NCBI GenBank assembly: GCA_034401795.1
Contig: CM067374.1
Coordinates: 133,446,300 to 133,510,299 of the forward strand
Reading direction: 5' to 3'
DNA: 64,000 bases
Source: Chaetoderma sp. LZ-2023a
Taxonomy: Eukaryota; Mollusca; Caudofoveata; Chaetodermatida; Chaetodermatidae
The position numbers and the translations under genes are program-made. Shown one piece after another: positions 42,129-53,465 of the stretch. How positions within the stretch are numbered: position 1 is the stretch's first letter; each line of letters opens with the position of its first letter. The notes under the pieces are model-generated. The model searched no databases and was not told the DNA's origin. It saw only the letters and a list, made by a program, of their open reading frames with translations.

Positions 42129-43753
42129 CTCTGGTGATCTCGTCCCGCCCTGTTGTCTGTCCTTATTAGGACAACTTTGTCTTGAATTAGACTCTCAAAC
42201 TTTCGAAGTGCAAATACCACCGCTAATAGTTCGAGCACATTGATATGTTTCTGCGCATTGGTCCGATCCCATTCCCCTGACACTGACTGATTGTCCAATA
42301 CCGCTCCCCAACCCGTCAACGATGCATCCGTGAAGATGGACATCTGAGGCTGAGGGGGTTGTAAAGGAACACCTCGCAGGAGATTCTGTTCCGATAACCA
42401 CCACTGAAGGTGGAATATCAATGGTTCTTTTACTGGTATCCTCAGAGATAACGAATCCGTTTTCTGAGACCAGAATGACATTAGATACATCTGAATTGGC
42501 CTGCGCCTGAGTGCCGCATATGGAACCACCTCCTGTAAAGATACTAGTAACCCCAGTATCCTGAGAAACTGGCGCGCCGTCAGATAGGCTCCTAGAGAAA
42601 CCGACTCCAAAACTGCAATCAGGCTTTTGACTCTGCTCTCCGCCGGAAAAGCTACGCCATCCCTGAGATTGAAAAGGATTCCCAGATAAACAAACTCCTG
42701 GGATGGAGTCAGTTCTGATTTCTCTAGATTCACAATCCACCCTAGATCCTTTAATAAGGCTAGGACTACCTGCAGATTGCTGCGCAGAGTGACTGGATTC
42801 CCCACCTTTAGCAGCCAGTCGTCTATGTACGTGTGAACAGCTATGTTTCTCCTGCGAAGTAAAGAAGTCATGGCGAGAACCACCTTGGTGAAGACCCTCG
42901 GAGCTGTGGTCAGGCCGAACGGGAGAGCATTGAATTCCCAAACATTGTCTTGGAATGCAAAACGAAGGTACTTCTGAAAAGGAATTGACATTGGAATATG
43001 AAAATATGCATCCTTCAGATCTATCGACACTCCCCACATGCCTTTCCTCAGCCCTGTCATTACCGCTGCTACCGTCTCCATCTGAAATTTGGGAGAAAGA
43101 ATAAATTTGTTCAACGGTTTGAGATTGAGAATTGGTCTCCATCCTCCGATACGCTTCGGAACGAGGAACATGATCGAATAGAAGCCCAGTGAAGACTGCT
43201 CTTTGACTAGATGAATCGCCTTCTTCTGACGAAGAGATTCTATTTCTGACCGAATGGCGTCTAGACGATCTGATTCCCTTGGAACAGGGGTCCATATTGG
43301 AGTCGAGGTTAACGGAACTAACGATTGATGGATAAGCCAGTCCGGATCGTAGCCGTTTCTTATCCACTGACAAACTAAACAGTCGCGCACGACCTGTTCC
43401 CATTGGCTTAGGAATAACTGAAGTCTGCCTCCGACGGAAGGAATCTGCACACAGCTGTCGGTCAAGATTGGCCGATAAGACGCTAAATCGCTTGGGTGAA
43501 GATTCTCGACTCCATTCGCCTCCAAAGCCACCGGTACTGGTTCCGCCGGAAACCCGTCAGGAACGAGCCCCACGGCCGCCCCTCGGTTTCTTGTAGTACG
43601 ACGGTCCGGAACCGCCGCCACGGCTATCCTTGCGGTAGCCGCCGCGGCCCGAACCGCCACCCTTCCTGTCTTCCTCATACGGCCTCTTATTAGAGGACTT
43701 GTATGAGGATGAACGGCCAGGTCCTTGTGATCCGGATGGCCTATGGGCATCAC
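42044..43753 (-). CDS. DIRS element 1 reverse transcriptase-RNase H
   Basis: A 569-codon frame. The basic, Gly/Arg-rich N terminus gives way to the reverse transcriptase: VPKRIGGWRPILNLKPLNKF, a DLKDAYFHIP motif with the first catalytic Asp, LPFGLTTAPRVFTK, and YIDDWLL with the catalytic pair. It then enters RNase H (FTDASLTGWGAVL, INVLELLAV). The frame goes wrong after RTDN, where element 2 still has about ten residues (SDSTTVVTYINRQGG region) that are missing here. A short deletion has therefore removed part of RNase H and shifted the frame. Confidence 0.92.
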   Translation of the reverse strand: MMPIGHPDHKDLAVHPHTSPLIRGRMRKTGRVAVRAAAATARIAVAAVPDRRTTRNRGAAVGLVPDGFPAEPVPVALEANGVENLHPSDLASYRPILTDSCVQIPSVGGRLQLFLSQWEQVVRDCLVCQWIRNGYDPDWLIHQSLVPLTSTPIWTPVPRESDRLDAIRSEIESLRQKKAIHLVKEQSSLGFYSIMFLVPKRIGGWRPILNLKPLNKFILSPKFQMETVAAVMTGLRKGMWGVSIDLKDAYFHIPMSIPFQKYLRFAFQDNVWEFNALPFGLTTAPRVFTKVVLAMTSLLRRRNIAVHTYIDDWLLKVGNPVTLRSNLQVVLALLKDLGWIVNLEKSELTPSQEFVYLGILFNLRDGVAFPAESRVKSLIAVLESVSLGAYLTARQFLRILGLLVSLQEVVPYAALRRRPIQMYLMSFWSQKTDSLSLRIPVKEPLIFHLQWWLSEQNLLRGVPLQPPQPQMSIFTDASLTGWGAVLDNQSVSGEWDRTNAQKHINVLELLAVVFALRKFESLIQDKVVLIRTDNRAGRDHQSCVGWFGTFCCGAKRGILFFGQHTFQED

Positions 43754-43831
43754 GGCCGGAAGGGCGATCTAGGACGCTGTCGTTGCTGCTCCTGGCGATG
43801 TTAACTGTAGGACTGCTGTGGCTGTGTCCTC

Positions 43832-45504
43832 TTAGTCGACTTCCACGACTTGCCGACTACCTCCTGCTCTGCAACCATTGAAGCGACCTTGTCGTGCCGA
43901 GCCGCCGAACAAGCCTGGACCTATGAAAGGCGCAGAAGACAATGCAGCCCTCATCTCTTGTCCTGGTTCTACACAATCGAGAACCATTCTCCGCCACTCT
44001 GCCAATGTCCTAGTGATCACCCTGGCCAGGCCAGGCAATCCTGAGCACATGGTGTCCCGAACAACGCCGGGAGCAGCCTCTGGCACCTGTCCACCATCCG
44101 CCGTGCAGTCCAGCATACCCTGCAGGACGGTACACCCGTGCGACAGCGCAGCCATAGCTGCCCTCGCCGCATCCTCAATGAGCGTGAGCTCATTGAACGG
44201 GTCTTTGTTGGTCTGGGAAACCAAAGGACGCGACCGCCCCTTAGCCTTCCCAGCCAACGGCCTATTCAGAGCCTCTCGTTCCGCAACGGAAAGCCGTGGA
44301 ACACGGGCGTACTGATGATAGGCCAGCTCCGGAAAACGGACCCTACTCCTTATCCCCTTCGGGGCCTTTGGCAATGCAGTCTGGCTGAACCAGACGGTAT
44401 GCCGCAACTTCCAGCATGTCGGAAGTCTGCGTGTCCAACGGGAGTGTCGGCATGGCAGAAGAGCCACTTGACAGAGCGCTAGCCGCTCGCTCTGACATCC
44501 GCTCCATTGCCGGATCGCGCTGAGATCCCAGATCAGATGCCAACCCGAGACGATTGGTCATCCATCCAAGGACCTGCACCCATTCAGCTTCGGTGCAGAA
44601 AACGGACTCGTCCATCAACGAACTCCCATTTTCATCCTCCCTCTCTCCCTTAGATGAGAGGGCCACCGACGATCCATGCTGAGCGCTATGAGACACGTCT
44701 CTGCCAAGACAGAGCGCATCCATAGTGCGACTACCAGCGGCACCGGTGTCTAACGAATCGCCAGACCCGGATTCTCCGCAGTCCATCGGCTCCAGCACGG
44801 GAGTCGGGACCACGACCGCTTTACCTATGGCAGGCGACGGCATTCCGATAGGAGCCGCACCTAACGCCGCCGGGATACCAGCAGGAACCGCAAAACACGG
44901 CTCTGCCGACCCCTCCGGTTGCACAAATAGCGGATGGAAAATGCCCGACGGAACGTCGACATCACCGTCCGCCTGGCAAACCCGTACTAATCCCGAGAGC
45001 GACCCCTGGGACGTACCGGGCATTGACGTCTTAGAAAGATCCGGCATCTTCCATCAGCAACAAATCTTCCTCCTCTATCGTCGGCTCTTGAGCCAAGGAC
45101 AGAGAAGGGGCAGGTGCATGACCCTCAGCAGAACTAGCCGGACCACCTAATGGTTGTCCTGCACAAGCTTGCGTCACCGGGACCGTGGACTGCAATGATT
45201 CAAACATTGCCTTGAACTGGGCTGCCCATACGCCCAGAGCTGAATCCATCCTGTCATTCAGCCGACCTTCCAGTCCCATCAACGATGCCTGCCGCAACTT
45301 CGCTGCCTTATCCTTCGCGATCCTCTCCAGTCTCGCACGCCGATCCCTGTCGAACTCTGCCACCATTGCCGACGACCACTTCACACACACATCACAAGGG
45401 CTCCCGACCTTACACTGGGCGCACGCCACGCAGTGATGTCCCAAATACTTCCGTTTCATGAACCGGTTGCACTTTTGGCACAACGTATCCGGATTTTTAG
45501 GTTT
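43832..45504 (-). pseudogene. DIRS element 1 Gag-like ORF1, frameshifted
   Basis: Three overlapping minus frames (45567-45031, 45047-44343, 44467-43832) make up one ancestral ORF broken by at least two indels. The N terminus has a Cys/His cluster (LCQKCNRF..., HHCVACAQC, CDVCVKW) likely to bind zinc. Acidic, Ser/Pro-rich middle and Ala/Arg-rich C-terminal stretches follow. The conserved start follows 'tctctgtgttcgcag' on the minus strand, a good splice-acceptor sequence, at 45505. Element 2 has the same arrangement. This is the putative nucleocapsid protein. Confidence 0.7.
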
Positions 45505-46158
45505 CTGCGAACACAGAGAAAAATTAAAACGCTGCACATGACAAATGATGACGAGCAATACGCACAATCGACTTGATAGTTAAGATTTCTTAAACACATT
45601 AACTTTCTCTTAAATTAATGATAATCAAGTTCTTAGGCAGGAGATATTTGAAACCTTTTTGAGTGAAAATTTTTTAAAACACACAACTCAGCCTTTAACT
45701 AACGTTAAATAACCAAGGCTACATCGCCGATCTCTACAAACACCCTCGACAATGAAGCGAAAGCTAATATGGGCGATAAACAGAGTGCATAGACACACCA
45801 GGCCAAGAACGACATAATTCATGGGCGCCGCCATCTTGGCTAAGGGCGCATCCATATTTAGAGGAACCGAGTCGCAAGAGAAAATTAACCGAATACCCGA
45901 ATTAAACTAAAAGTTAACGGGTACAGAAGCGACTCCAACAATGGCTAACATTTTAAAACAATGTACCAATTTAAGGAAATTTCAAACAGTTATTATGGCA
46001 CGAATGTATAAATTCTAGATTGATACAACCTGCCCCTGTGATGATTTTCCCAATTCCTCCATGAGTCCACCGATAACCACGTAAAATACGCTCGCTAAAC
46101 TCCTTATTGCTCAATTAACTAGCTCTAGAAAAAACGCGACTTTTCAAAAGCGCAAAAT

Positions 46159-46317
46159 AGACGAATCTGACTGTGATTGGGAATTGACTCGGTACCTGCG
46201 GCTATGGTATTCCCGGACACAGTATGGGCAGGACCAGGAGAGTGCAGAGTTTTAATTGTTTATTTTGAGCTAGACTAGATAATAGACATTATCATAATAG
46301 TACATCTGGTAAGTATT
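46159..46317. repeat. DIRS element 1, right inverted terminal repeat
   Basis: 159 bp is complementary to 39642-39797. It differs by a 2-3 base insertion near 46290 and rare substitutions. The outer end is 'cgaagtagaa' at about 46330. Confidence 0.93.
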
Positions 46318-46330
46318 ATTCGAAGTAGAA

Positions 46331-47506
46331 ATAGCAGACGTCAAATAGCAGTCAGAGTAACATGGACATTTGATCATGTCACCTAGCTTGCTGTCACTAT
46401 TCTGCATCCTCTTGGCATAAGCAACCATTTACCAAAGTTGTGTTTCATTAGGGCTAACCAATCCCAAAATATAAGCTCATGCTCAAGTTTTGCTAAAATG
46501 CAACGAGATATCAGTCGATACCAAATATCTGGCCATGTTATCACAGAACTCTGTATATATAAATTGTTATAGGATATGATGGACCATTGGATAGTCTCGT
46601 TATGAAATGAAAATCTACTTGTCGATGCCAACAGGCTAACTTTGGAGAAGCAAAGCTTTAAGACTGAACCATAAAGCCTCACTGCCTGGTAGTAGACTGC
46701 ATGACAATGACCATTGGCACATAAAGTCTGACCGAAAGGAATTTTGGTTCAAACATAAACAAAATTCGAAAACCTGAAAAAAAGAAGTTTACATTTTCAA
46801 AATCAAGTACATTAATATGATAAGACTACATTTAAGCAGCCCAGAGAACGAATCAAAACATTTAATCTAAATGGGATAAGACTGCTGATTAAATTGTCAT
46901 TTAAAAAACCATAACCACATTATGATAATAAGCAGAACCTGGGTGCATATCAACCCTAAAATAATCAGAGTCCAAACCCTGTAAAGGTATGTCAAAATAA
47001 AATCAAAGTCTATTTCTTTTTAATGCAGACTAGACATGGGATCATTGCATAAAATGAATCTGTGAGGTTTTAATCAAATCAGATAAATCCTTGTGTACTA
47101 AATTGTCATTTGAAAAAGGTGTAACCTGGATGCAAATGGATGATAAAATAATCAAAGTTAAAACACGGTAAAAGTATGGAAGGATTTAGAAAATCAATTT
47201 CATTTTGATGCAGACTAGTTCATGTAGAATGAATTTGTAGTTTTATTCAAAATCAAAATCCAAAATCAAACTAAGCTCAAACCGTGGAAAAATCTGGAAA
47301 AATGTAGAAAATCAATTTCATTTTGAAGCAGAGTAGTTCTAAACATTGCGTAGAACAAATCTAAGGTTTTATGGAGATCTGATATCTCTATATTCACTGC
47401 CTAAATTGTTATTTGAAAAAACTTAGGAAACTTTAACATTGACGCCACTGCCAACATAAGTCTCGCTCCCTGCTCAGGCCGAGACAAAAACTGAACTCGG
47501 AACAAA
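46331..47506. repeat. Unrecognised sequence with a ~200-bp diverged tandem repeat
   Basis: Units starting 'aaattgtcatttgaaaaa' recur at about 46893 and 47099, with a related start at 47403. Each contains 'aaaataatcaaagt' and 'atgcagactag'. The 46331-46890 part is unrecognised. No gene is supported. Confidence 0.5.
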
Positions 47507-49293
47507 CTAAACAAAGAAATTAAAATAAAGAAATCTCACCAATGTCATAACCCCCCCCCCCCCTAAATCAGGGCATCCACTGACAGAGCCTGAGTCTCTG
47601 AAAAAAGACATGAATGTGGCCATCTGGACGTTGAGACTGGTTGTGAACAGATCCACATGAGGGTGGACAAGAAGGAAGATTGACCTGAAGTCTTTAGATG
47701 CCACTCTGTATGAGCAAATTTGGTCAGTCTGCATAACTAGTCTTCTAGAAAAATCAACTTGCCTTAGACATAGCTGGCCACCAGAAAAATCTGAAACTTG
47801 TGTCACCAAAGAAGATTCCAAGTTTCTATGCATGAAATTGATCTCGTTCCCCCGTGTTTGTTGATGTAGGACACTAACGTGGAATTGTCGGAACGAATCG
47901 AGACCTTTCAGCCTTTCAGTAAGTCTAACAAGTGAATTAGCCTTCTTGACAGACCACATCTCTAGCACATTGATATGGGCTGACACTTCCTTCGTGAACC
48001 AAAGGCCGGATACCGAAAGGGAATTCCAGACTGCCCCCCCCCCCCCCCCACCCGGCATCTGTGAAGATGATCGAAGAGGGCTAAGTTCTTCAGGGAACTC
48101 CTTTTAATAAAAGAGACCGGTCCATCCAGAATTCTAGAGATGGATCCATATGATTTTGGATGGGAATAAGACAGTCCAGGGAGCCTGTTGACTGCTTCCA
48201 CAGAGACATCAGATACAACTGAAATGGCCTCATCAGTGCCGACCAAGGAATGACATCTTCGATGCTGACCATTAGTCCCAGAACTCTCAGGCCTTCACAA
48301 AAGGATTGTTTAAAAGGAGAGCCATAGCGCAAGAAATTGTTTCCAGGTGAGAGTCTGAGGACAAGATCACGCCCTGAGCTAGATCGAAGTTTACTTCTAA
48401 ATGACTGAAGATCTGGGAAGGGAACAGGCTTGATATTTGAAGGTTTACAATTCAGAGAAGAGAAGACAGACCTTTGAAATGACGTCTTCTAGAATTGAAC
48501 AAGACTGCTTTTAGCAACAGTCATCAATATAGACGAGTGACGTGGATTGACTGATGACGGAGGATACCTCCCACAGCGGAGACTAGTCGAGTGAATAGGA
48601 AAGTAGCTGTGTGCCGAAGGGCATGGCCCGGAATTGTCATTCTTGACTCTGGTAAGCAAACCTCATGAATTGTCGGAATGAGGGGTGAATGGGACTGTGA
48701 AAGTAGGCATCCTTCAGATCTATGGATGCCATCAACATGTAAGTATCCTGGATCTACATTCTACTAAAAAAACTTCCTCTACCGGCTGCTTGCTAATCAT
48801 AGAATTTAACTCCTCTTCTAGGGCCAGTACCTTCTAATTGGAAGGATTCCATCTTGGGGAGCATGAGAGAGGAGGGGCCTGAATCCAGGTTGGCGCATAT
48901 CCTCAGCGAATTTGATCTACAAGCCAGGAGTCCTGAACGAGGGCTTGCCTCTTCTCCCAGAACAGATCTGTCCTCTGACTGTCACACTGGAAAAAAGGTA
49001 CTGAACCAACGGATCCACGGACACCAGATGTAAAAGAGGGGAAGATTGAGGGGATGAGGATAGACCTATTCGAGAGTTAGGCAGGCCTTCAAACACTTCC
49101 CTTGGGAACCACGATAGGAAGAACGACCTCTCGACCTGGATCTGAAAGCTACCAGAGCTGAAGATCTACCCCTGTAATGCGATGGCGCTTGGGTCAGACG
49201 ATACCGAAAACTTTGCTGATAAGAAATCGACTCAAAACGATTAGGATCAGACTCTATCCTGGGACCTGTTTGAGTTAGTATGTATGTGATCAC
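47507..49293 (-). pseudogene. Degenerate DIRS-like relic, element 3
   Basis: Broken minus frames run in the DIRS order. An Arg/Gly/Ser-rich tail (SRSRGRSSYRGS) is near 49100, a ruined RT region (48300-48950) follows, then an RNase H block (SAHINVLEMWSVKKANSLV, near 47990-47930). The connector signature VDLFTTSLNVQMATFMSFF lies near 47640. Stops and poly-G/C slip tracts (47550-47565, 48033-48050) interrupt it. The recombinase and terminal repeats are absent. Confidence 0.75.
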
Positions 49294-51100
49294 AGATATG
49301 GCAACTATCTTTCAACACAGATAAAACGCATGTCATACACTTCGGCAGAAATAATCCTAAAACCAACTACTATATGACAGATACCCCCGATATGCATTCT
49401 GTATTGTCGTCAGAGGTAGAAAGACGTCGGAGTGTGCATATTGACAGAAACCTTTCTTTTGATATACATATAGGGAATATCGTATCCAAGCCAAACAGCA
49501 CAATAGGACTAATCAAGAGAACACTTACCAACATTGACCCATCTACTTTCACACTCTTGTACAAGTCTCTAGTGAGACCTATTCTCAAATACTGCAACTC
49601 GGCAACAAACTCATCTGGCTTAAATCTTTTCCTATTAGGAGAGGAATTCGGGCTCCTAACAAAGAAAGTCTTACCAGAGGGCTTAACGACTGAAATTTGA
49701 GAATGAATCTACTCAACCGCCTTAATACGAGTTGATTCCTCTCGGATCAGATGCAGTATATTTAGACTTCTCAAAAGCATTCGCTACTGTACCACACCAA
49801 TGACGCCAAACAAAACTGAGAAGCTATTGTACTGGCGACAATTTAGTAAGATGGATAGGAAACTACTACGGTATGTAACAGAAGACAGAGGGTAAGGGTC
49901 AATGACAACATCAGACTGGATTGAGGTGACCAGCGGCGTACCACAAGGAAGTGTCCCGGGACGTATACTTTTTCTGATATATATATATAAATGACATACC
50001 TAACGGACTAATATGCCGCTGCAAAATATTTGCAGACAACACAAAGATATATGGCAACCCAGCTACCAGTAAGATTTAGGACAACATAGACAAAGTATGT
50101 ATGTGATCGCAGATATGGGAACTATCTTTCAACACAGATAAAACACATGTCATACACTTCGGCAGAAATAATCCTCAAATCAAATTCTATATGACAGATA
50201 CTCCCGATATGCATCCTATATCAATGTCAGAGGTAGAAAAAGGGAGTGTGCATATTGACAGAAACCTTTCTTTTGATATATATATATATATATATATAGG
50301 GAATATCGTATCCAAGCCAAACAGCACAATAGGACTAATCAAGAGAACACTTACCAACATTGACCCATCGACTTTCACACTCTTGCACAAGTCTCTAGTG
50401 AGACCTATTCTCAAATACTGCAACTCGGCATGGTCACCAAGATTGAAAAGGCAATCTCAGATATTAGAGAGTTTAACGCCGAGCAACAAAACTCGTCCCA
50501 CAAATCAAAGAATATAGCTATACGGAAAGTCTTGAAGCCCTAAATCTAATGTCACTGAAACATAGACGATTTCGAGGTTTAATTACATTCAAGCTCATCA
50601 GGGATCTATATAATATTGAGAGACTACTTTTCGAACCATCCAGTATTACAGAGACCAGAGGTCATAGGTTCAAGCTCAACATAAAGTGCAGCAACAAAGA
50701 TATTTACAAGCACTTTTTCGCTAACAAAGTGGTACCACAGTGGAATTCGCTGCCAGTTACAATAGTCCAAGCAACAACAGTTGAATTATTCAAGAGCAAA
50801 CTAGATATCTACTTCAACGAAAGAACATTTGAATTCGACTGAACTGGCATACTTATACCCGCCCATCACAGTCATAATGAAATTCTTTTAATACAGTGGA
50901 CTGATCTTGGAGTAGTCTGTGTATCGACAAAGGCATGCTCTGTAGCGATTTCAATTATCAGTAGATAGTTCTCTGCTTTCCACACCTGCATTTTGTGGTA
51001 ACATGAAGAGACATTAGCGTAGAGGCGATTCAGATAACGACAAACACAGAAAGTGAAAACAACAGCAACTAGATTGATCAGTCGATGACGCGTCATTGCA
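49267..51100 (+). pseudogene. LINE (CR1/L2/Jockey-like) reverse transcriptase, rearranged
   Basis: 49735-50080 has non-LTR RT blocks: VYLDFSKAFATVPH, GVPQGSVPG.ILFLIYI and FADNTKIYGNP, where the usual FADD catalytic pair reads FADN. 50100-50842 is the ORF end (SLVRPILKYCNSAWSP, RGHRFKLNIKCSNKDIYKHF, WNSLP). 50843-51080 is 3' untranslated sequence shared with 5830-6060. A near-identical copy of 50098-50430 sits upstream at 49278-49610, out of order. Frameshifts and stops make it dead. Confidence 0.85.
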
Positions 51101-52575
51101 AATCCCCACGTTCACCGCTTTGAACTTTCGACACCCCCCAAAATCCACCCCAGGGGCGGAGCCATATGTAAACAGCCTTTTGCACTCGGCAATCATATTG
51201 GTAACTCGCATACCAAACTTGGTTGAATTTCGTGCAATAGTGTCAGAGGAGTAGCATTACAATAGATTTTATGACCTTTTAACCACATCCCCCACCCCTA
51301 GGGGCGGGGCCAAATGTAAATGGGTTCATCCACTCCACATTGTTATGGGCAACTCACATACCAAATTTGGTTGAATTCCGTCCAATGGTTTTGGAGATGC
51401 GTTAAATGAATTTACCCTTTTGACCCCTCCTGCCCCCTGGGGCGGAGCCAACTCTAAATGGGCTCTTGCGCTCCGCAATCATATGGGTAACTCGGATATC
51501 AAATTTGGTTGAGTTCCTTCTAACGATTTCAAAGGAGTTGCATTACAATCAATTTCATGACCTTTTGACCCATCCCCCATGGGCGGGGCCAAATGTAAAT
51601 GTGCTCATCCATCCACAAGGTTAACTGGCATACTAAATTTGGTTGAATTCCGTCCAACAGTGTCAGGAGTTGCATTATAATCAATTTTTTTACCTTTTGA
51701 CCCCACCCAGCCCTGGGGGCGGGGCCAAATGTAAATGTGCTCATGTACTCCACATTGATATGAGTAACCCACAGACCAAATTTGGTTGCATTCTGTCCAA
51801 CGGTTTCAGAGGAGATGCATTACAATCAATGTCCGTAGGTTAAAATTTGACCTTTTGACACCTCCCCCATCCCCTGGGGGTGGAACCAAATCTAAATGGC
51901 CTCTTGCACTCCGAATTCATATGGGTAACTCAGATATCAAATTTGGTTTAGTTCCGTCTAAAGATTTCAGAGCAGTTGCGTTACAACTGATTTGACCTTT
52001 TGACCCCTGCCACGCCACCTTGAGGGCATCACCTAATCTATATCTCGTCTTGCAAAGCGCATTCCTATTGGTAAGCCACATACCGAATTTGGTTGAATTC
52101 TGCTCAATGATTTGGGGTGAGATGCATTATAATCAATTTGATCTCTGCCACGTCCCCTTGTGGGTGGAGCCTAATCTAAATATCGTCTTGCAAATTGCAT
52201 TCCTATGGGTAATCAATCTACTTACCAAATTTGGTTGAATTCAACCCAACAGTTTGGGAGGAGTTAGCGCGATGGAGACAGACAATCAATTTGACCTTTT
52301 GACCCCTGCCACACCCCCTTGGGGGCGGAGCTAATCTACATATTGTCATGCAAATTGCATTCCTATTAGTAACCTGCATACCAAATTTTGTTGAATTCCA
52401 CGCAATGCTTTGAGGTGAGATGCATTATAATCTATGACCTTTTGACCCCTGCCACTCCCCTTGTCCAAATGTCATTTTACAAAGCGCATTCCTATGGGTA
52501 AACCACACCAAATTTGGTTCAATTCCACCCAACGGTTTGGGAGGAGTTAGCGTGACAGACAGACGCATGGCCAGA
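51085..52575. repeat. Family G tandem array, ~150-bp units, about nine copies
   Basis: Each unit has 'accaaatttggttgaattcc', 'gttgcattacaatcaatttt', 'gaccttttgacccc' and 'ggggcggggccaaatgtaaa'. Unit lengths vary from about 130 to 160 bp. A single related block is in the transporter intron at 20190-20480. It ends 'gtgacagacagacgcatgg'. No ORF is conserved across units. Confidence 0.9.
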
Positions 52576-52757
52576 AGAACGAAGGCAATTACAATATCTC
52601 CGGCGTTTTTCCAATAAGACCAACCACGGCCTCCACACAAGTCAACAACAAGCAACCAAATGCTAGGCGCAACAGGGTGTAACCATGAGCATAGGCGGCA
52701 CACCGCAGCTGGCGCAGGGAACACCCATCTGCATCACAGCATTTCCAGAAATCAGTG
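52576..52757 (+). mobile_element. LINE 3'-region fragment shared with 5.70-5.83 kb
   Basis: 'accaaccacggcctcc', 'cagggtgtaaccatgagc' and 'ggcggca' are the complement of 5700-5830. Relative to that copy, the family G array separates this fragment from the LINE 3' end at 51080. Confidence 0.65.
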
Positions 52758-52962
52758 TTAATCCTTGCCACTCCGCTGTCAGAATTTTAAATTTTCATAT
52801 TAAATTAAGATGATCTGGTGTTCACTTTTCGGCAAATTTGGTGGAGGATGTTGCTGTCATAGCAACATGATCAACCAAATTGTTGAAACACCAGTTGTAC
52901 ACCAGTTTCTTTTTTATTTACACAGCAAGATAGAATAGTGACATCAGAGTGATAAGGGTTAA
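52758..52962. mobile_element. TTAA-flanked hairpin MITE, family P2 (second copy)
   Basis: It opens TTAATCCTTGCCACTCCGCT and closes CAGAGTGATAAGGGTTAA. The central palindrome is 'ggtggaggatgttgctgtca..agcaacatgatcaaccaa'. It is collinear with 3074-3276. Confidence 0.75.
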
Positions 52963-52997
52963 ACTCTTAAATTTAATGGTTTCGAGGAGATTTAATT

Positions 52998-53085
52998 TAA
53001 TCAACAACAGTCAAATCATTCAAGAACAAACTAGATACCAAAGAAAGAACTTTTGAATTGGACTGAGCAAGCCATACTACAACAT
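52998..53085 (+). mobile_element. LINE ORF tail fragment
   Basis: 'caaatcattcaagaacaaac' and 'aaagaacttttgaattggac' match the LINE ORF end at 50775-50840. It is cut by the left end of DIRS element 2. Confidence 0.75.
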
Positions 53086-53123
53086 AAACGAAATCACAGA
53101 TTTCTTTTTTCACGCGAGAGTTG

Positions 53124-53288
53124 ATACTTACCACCCTGATACTTTATGATATTTCCTAAATATCGACCTAGCTTCAATAATACTCAGAATTAAAAAGAAA
53201 CTGCCCCCACTGGGCAGGTTACACAACTGACAGTCCAGCGGATGTGCAGCCCAAACTCGCACATGCACGGGGCCGACTCATTCTATTC
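53124..53288. repeat. DIRS element 2, left inverted terminal repeat
   Basis: About 165 bp is complementary to 59838-60002 ('atacttaccaccctgatact' to 'actcattctattc'), with a few substitutions and one or two short indels. Confidence 0.92.
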
Positions 53289-53367
53289 CAAAATATTGGT
53301 TGACCTAATGGCAACATAAATCGCTGATAGACCGAGCCTCTGTGGGACGGAGAGGCCAGGATCGTAT

Positions 53368-53465
53368 CAGGGTGGTAAGTATCAACTCTCGTGAAAAAAG
53401 AAATCCGTGATTTCATTTATTTCACATCAAGAGTATACTTACCACCCTGATACTTTATGATATAG
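53368..53465. other. DIRS element 2, internal complementary region
   Basis: The first half ('gtatcaactctcgtgaaaaa' to 'gatttcattta') complements the outer left end from 53086. The second half ('tttcacatcaagagtatact' onward) complements the outer right end to about 60018. It is the same design as element 1. Confidence 0.88.

Larger units (their letters stand above)
39603..46330 (-). mobile_element. DIRS-type tyrosine-recombinase retrotransposon, element 1
   Basis: A 6.7-kb element has inverted terminal repeats (39642-39797 and 46159-46317) and an internal complementary region (39866-39964). Its minus-strand ORFs run, in order, Gag-like, reverse transcriptase/RNase H, a methyltransferase-like connector and tyrosine recombinase. 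That set defines DIRS elements, which use a circular intermediate and recombinase integration without target-site duplication; none is seen. Frameshifts in the Gag-like region and RNase H make this copy non-autonomous as it stands. Confidence 0.93.

Noticed and set aside
42195..43403. 402-codon minus frame overlapping the RT ORF
   Set aside because: Ser/Arg-rich shadow in a second frame; RT and RNase H motifs are all in the 43753-42044 frame.
43496..45436. Long plus-strand ORFs opposite the DIRS Gag-like region, and 56917-57986 (+)
   Set aside because: Shadows of GC-rich minus-strand coding sequence; no recognisable domain and no matching frame between the two elements.
49374..50517. Two 108-codon ORFs as separate genes
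   Set aside because: Both are duplicate pieces of one LINE reverse-transcriptase ORF.
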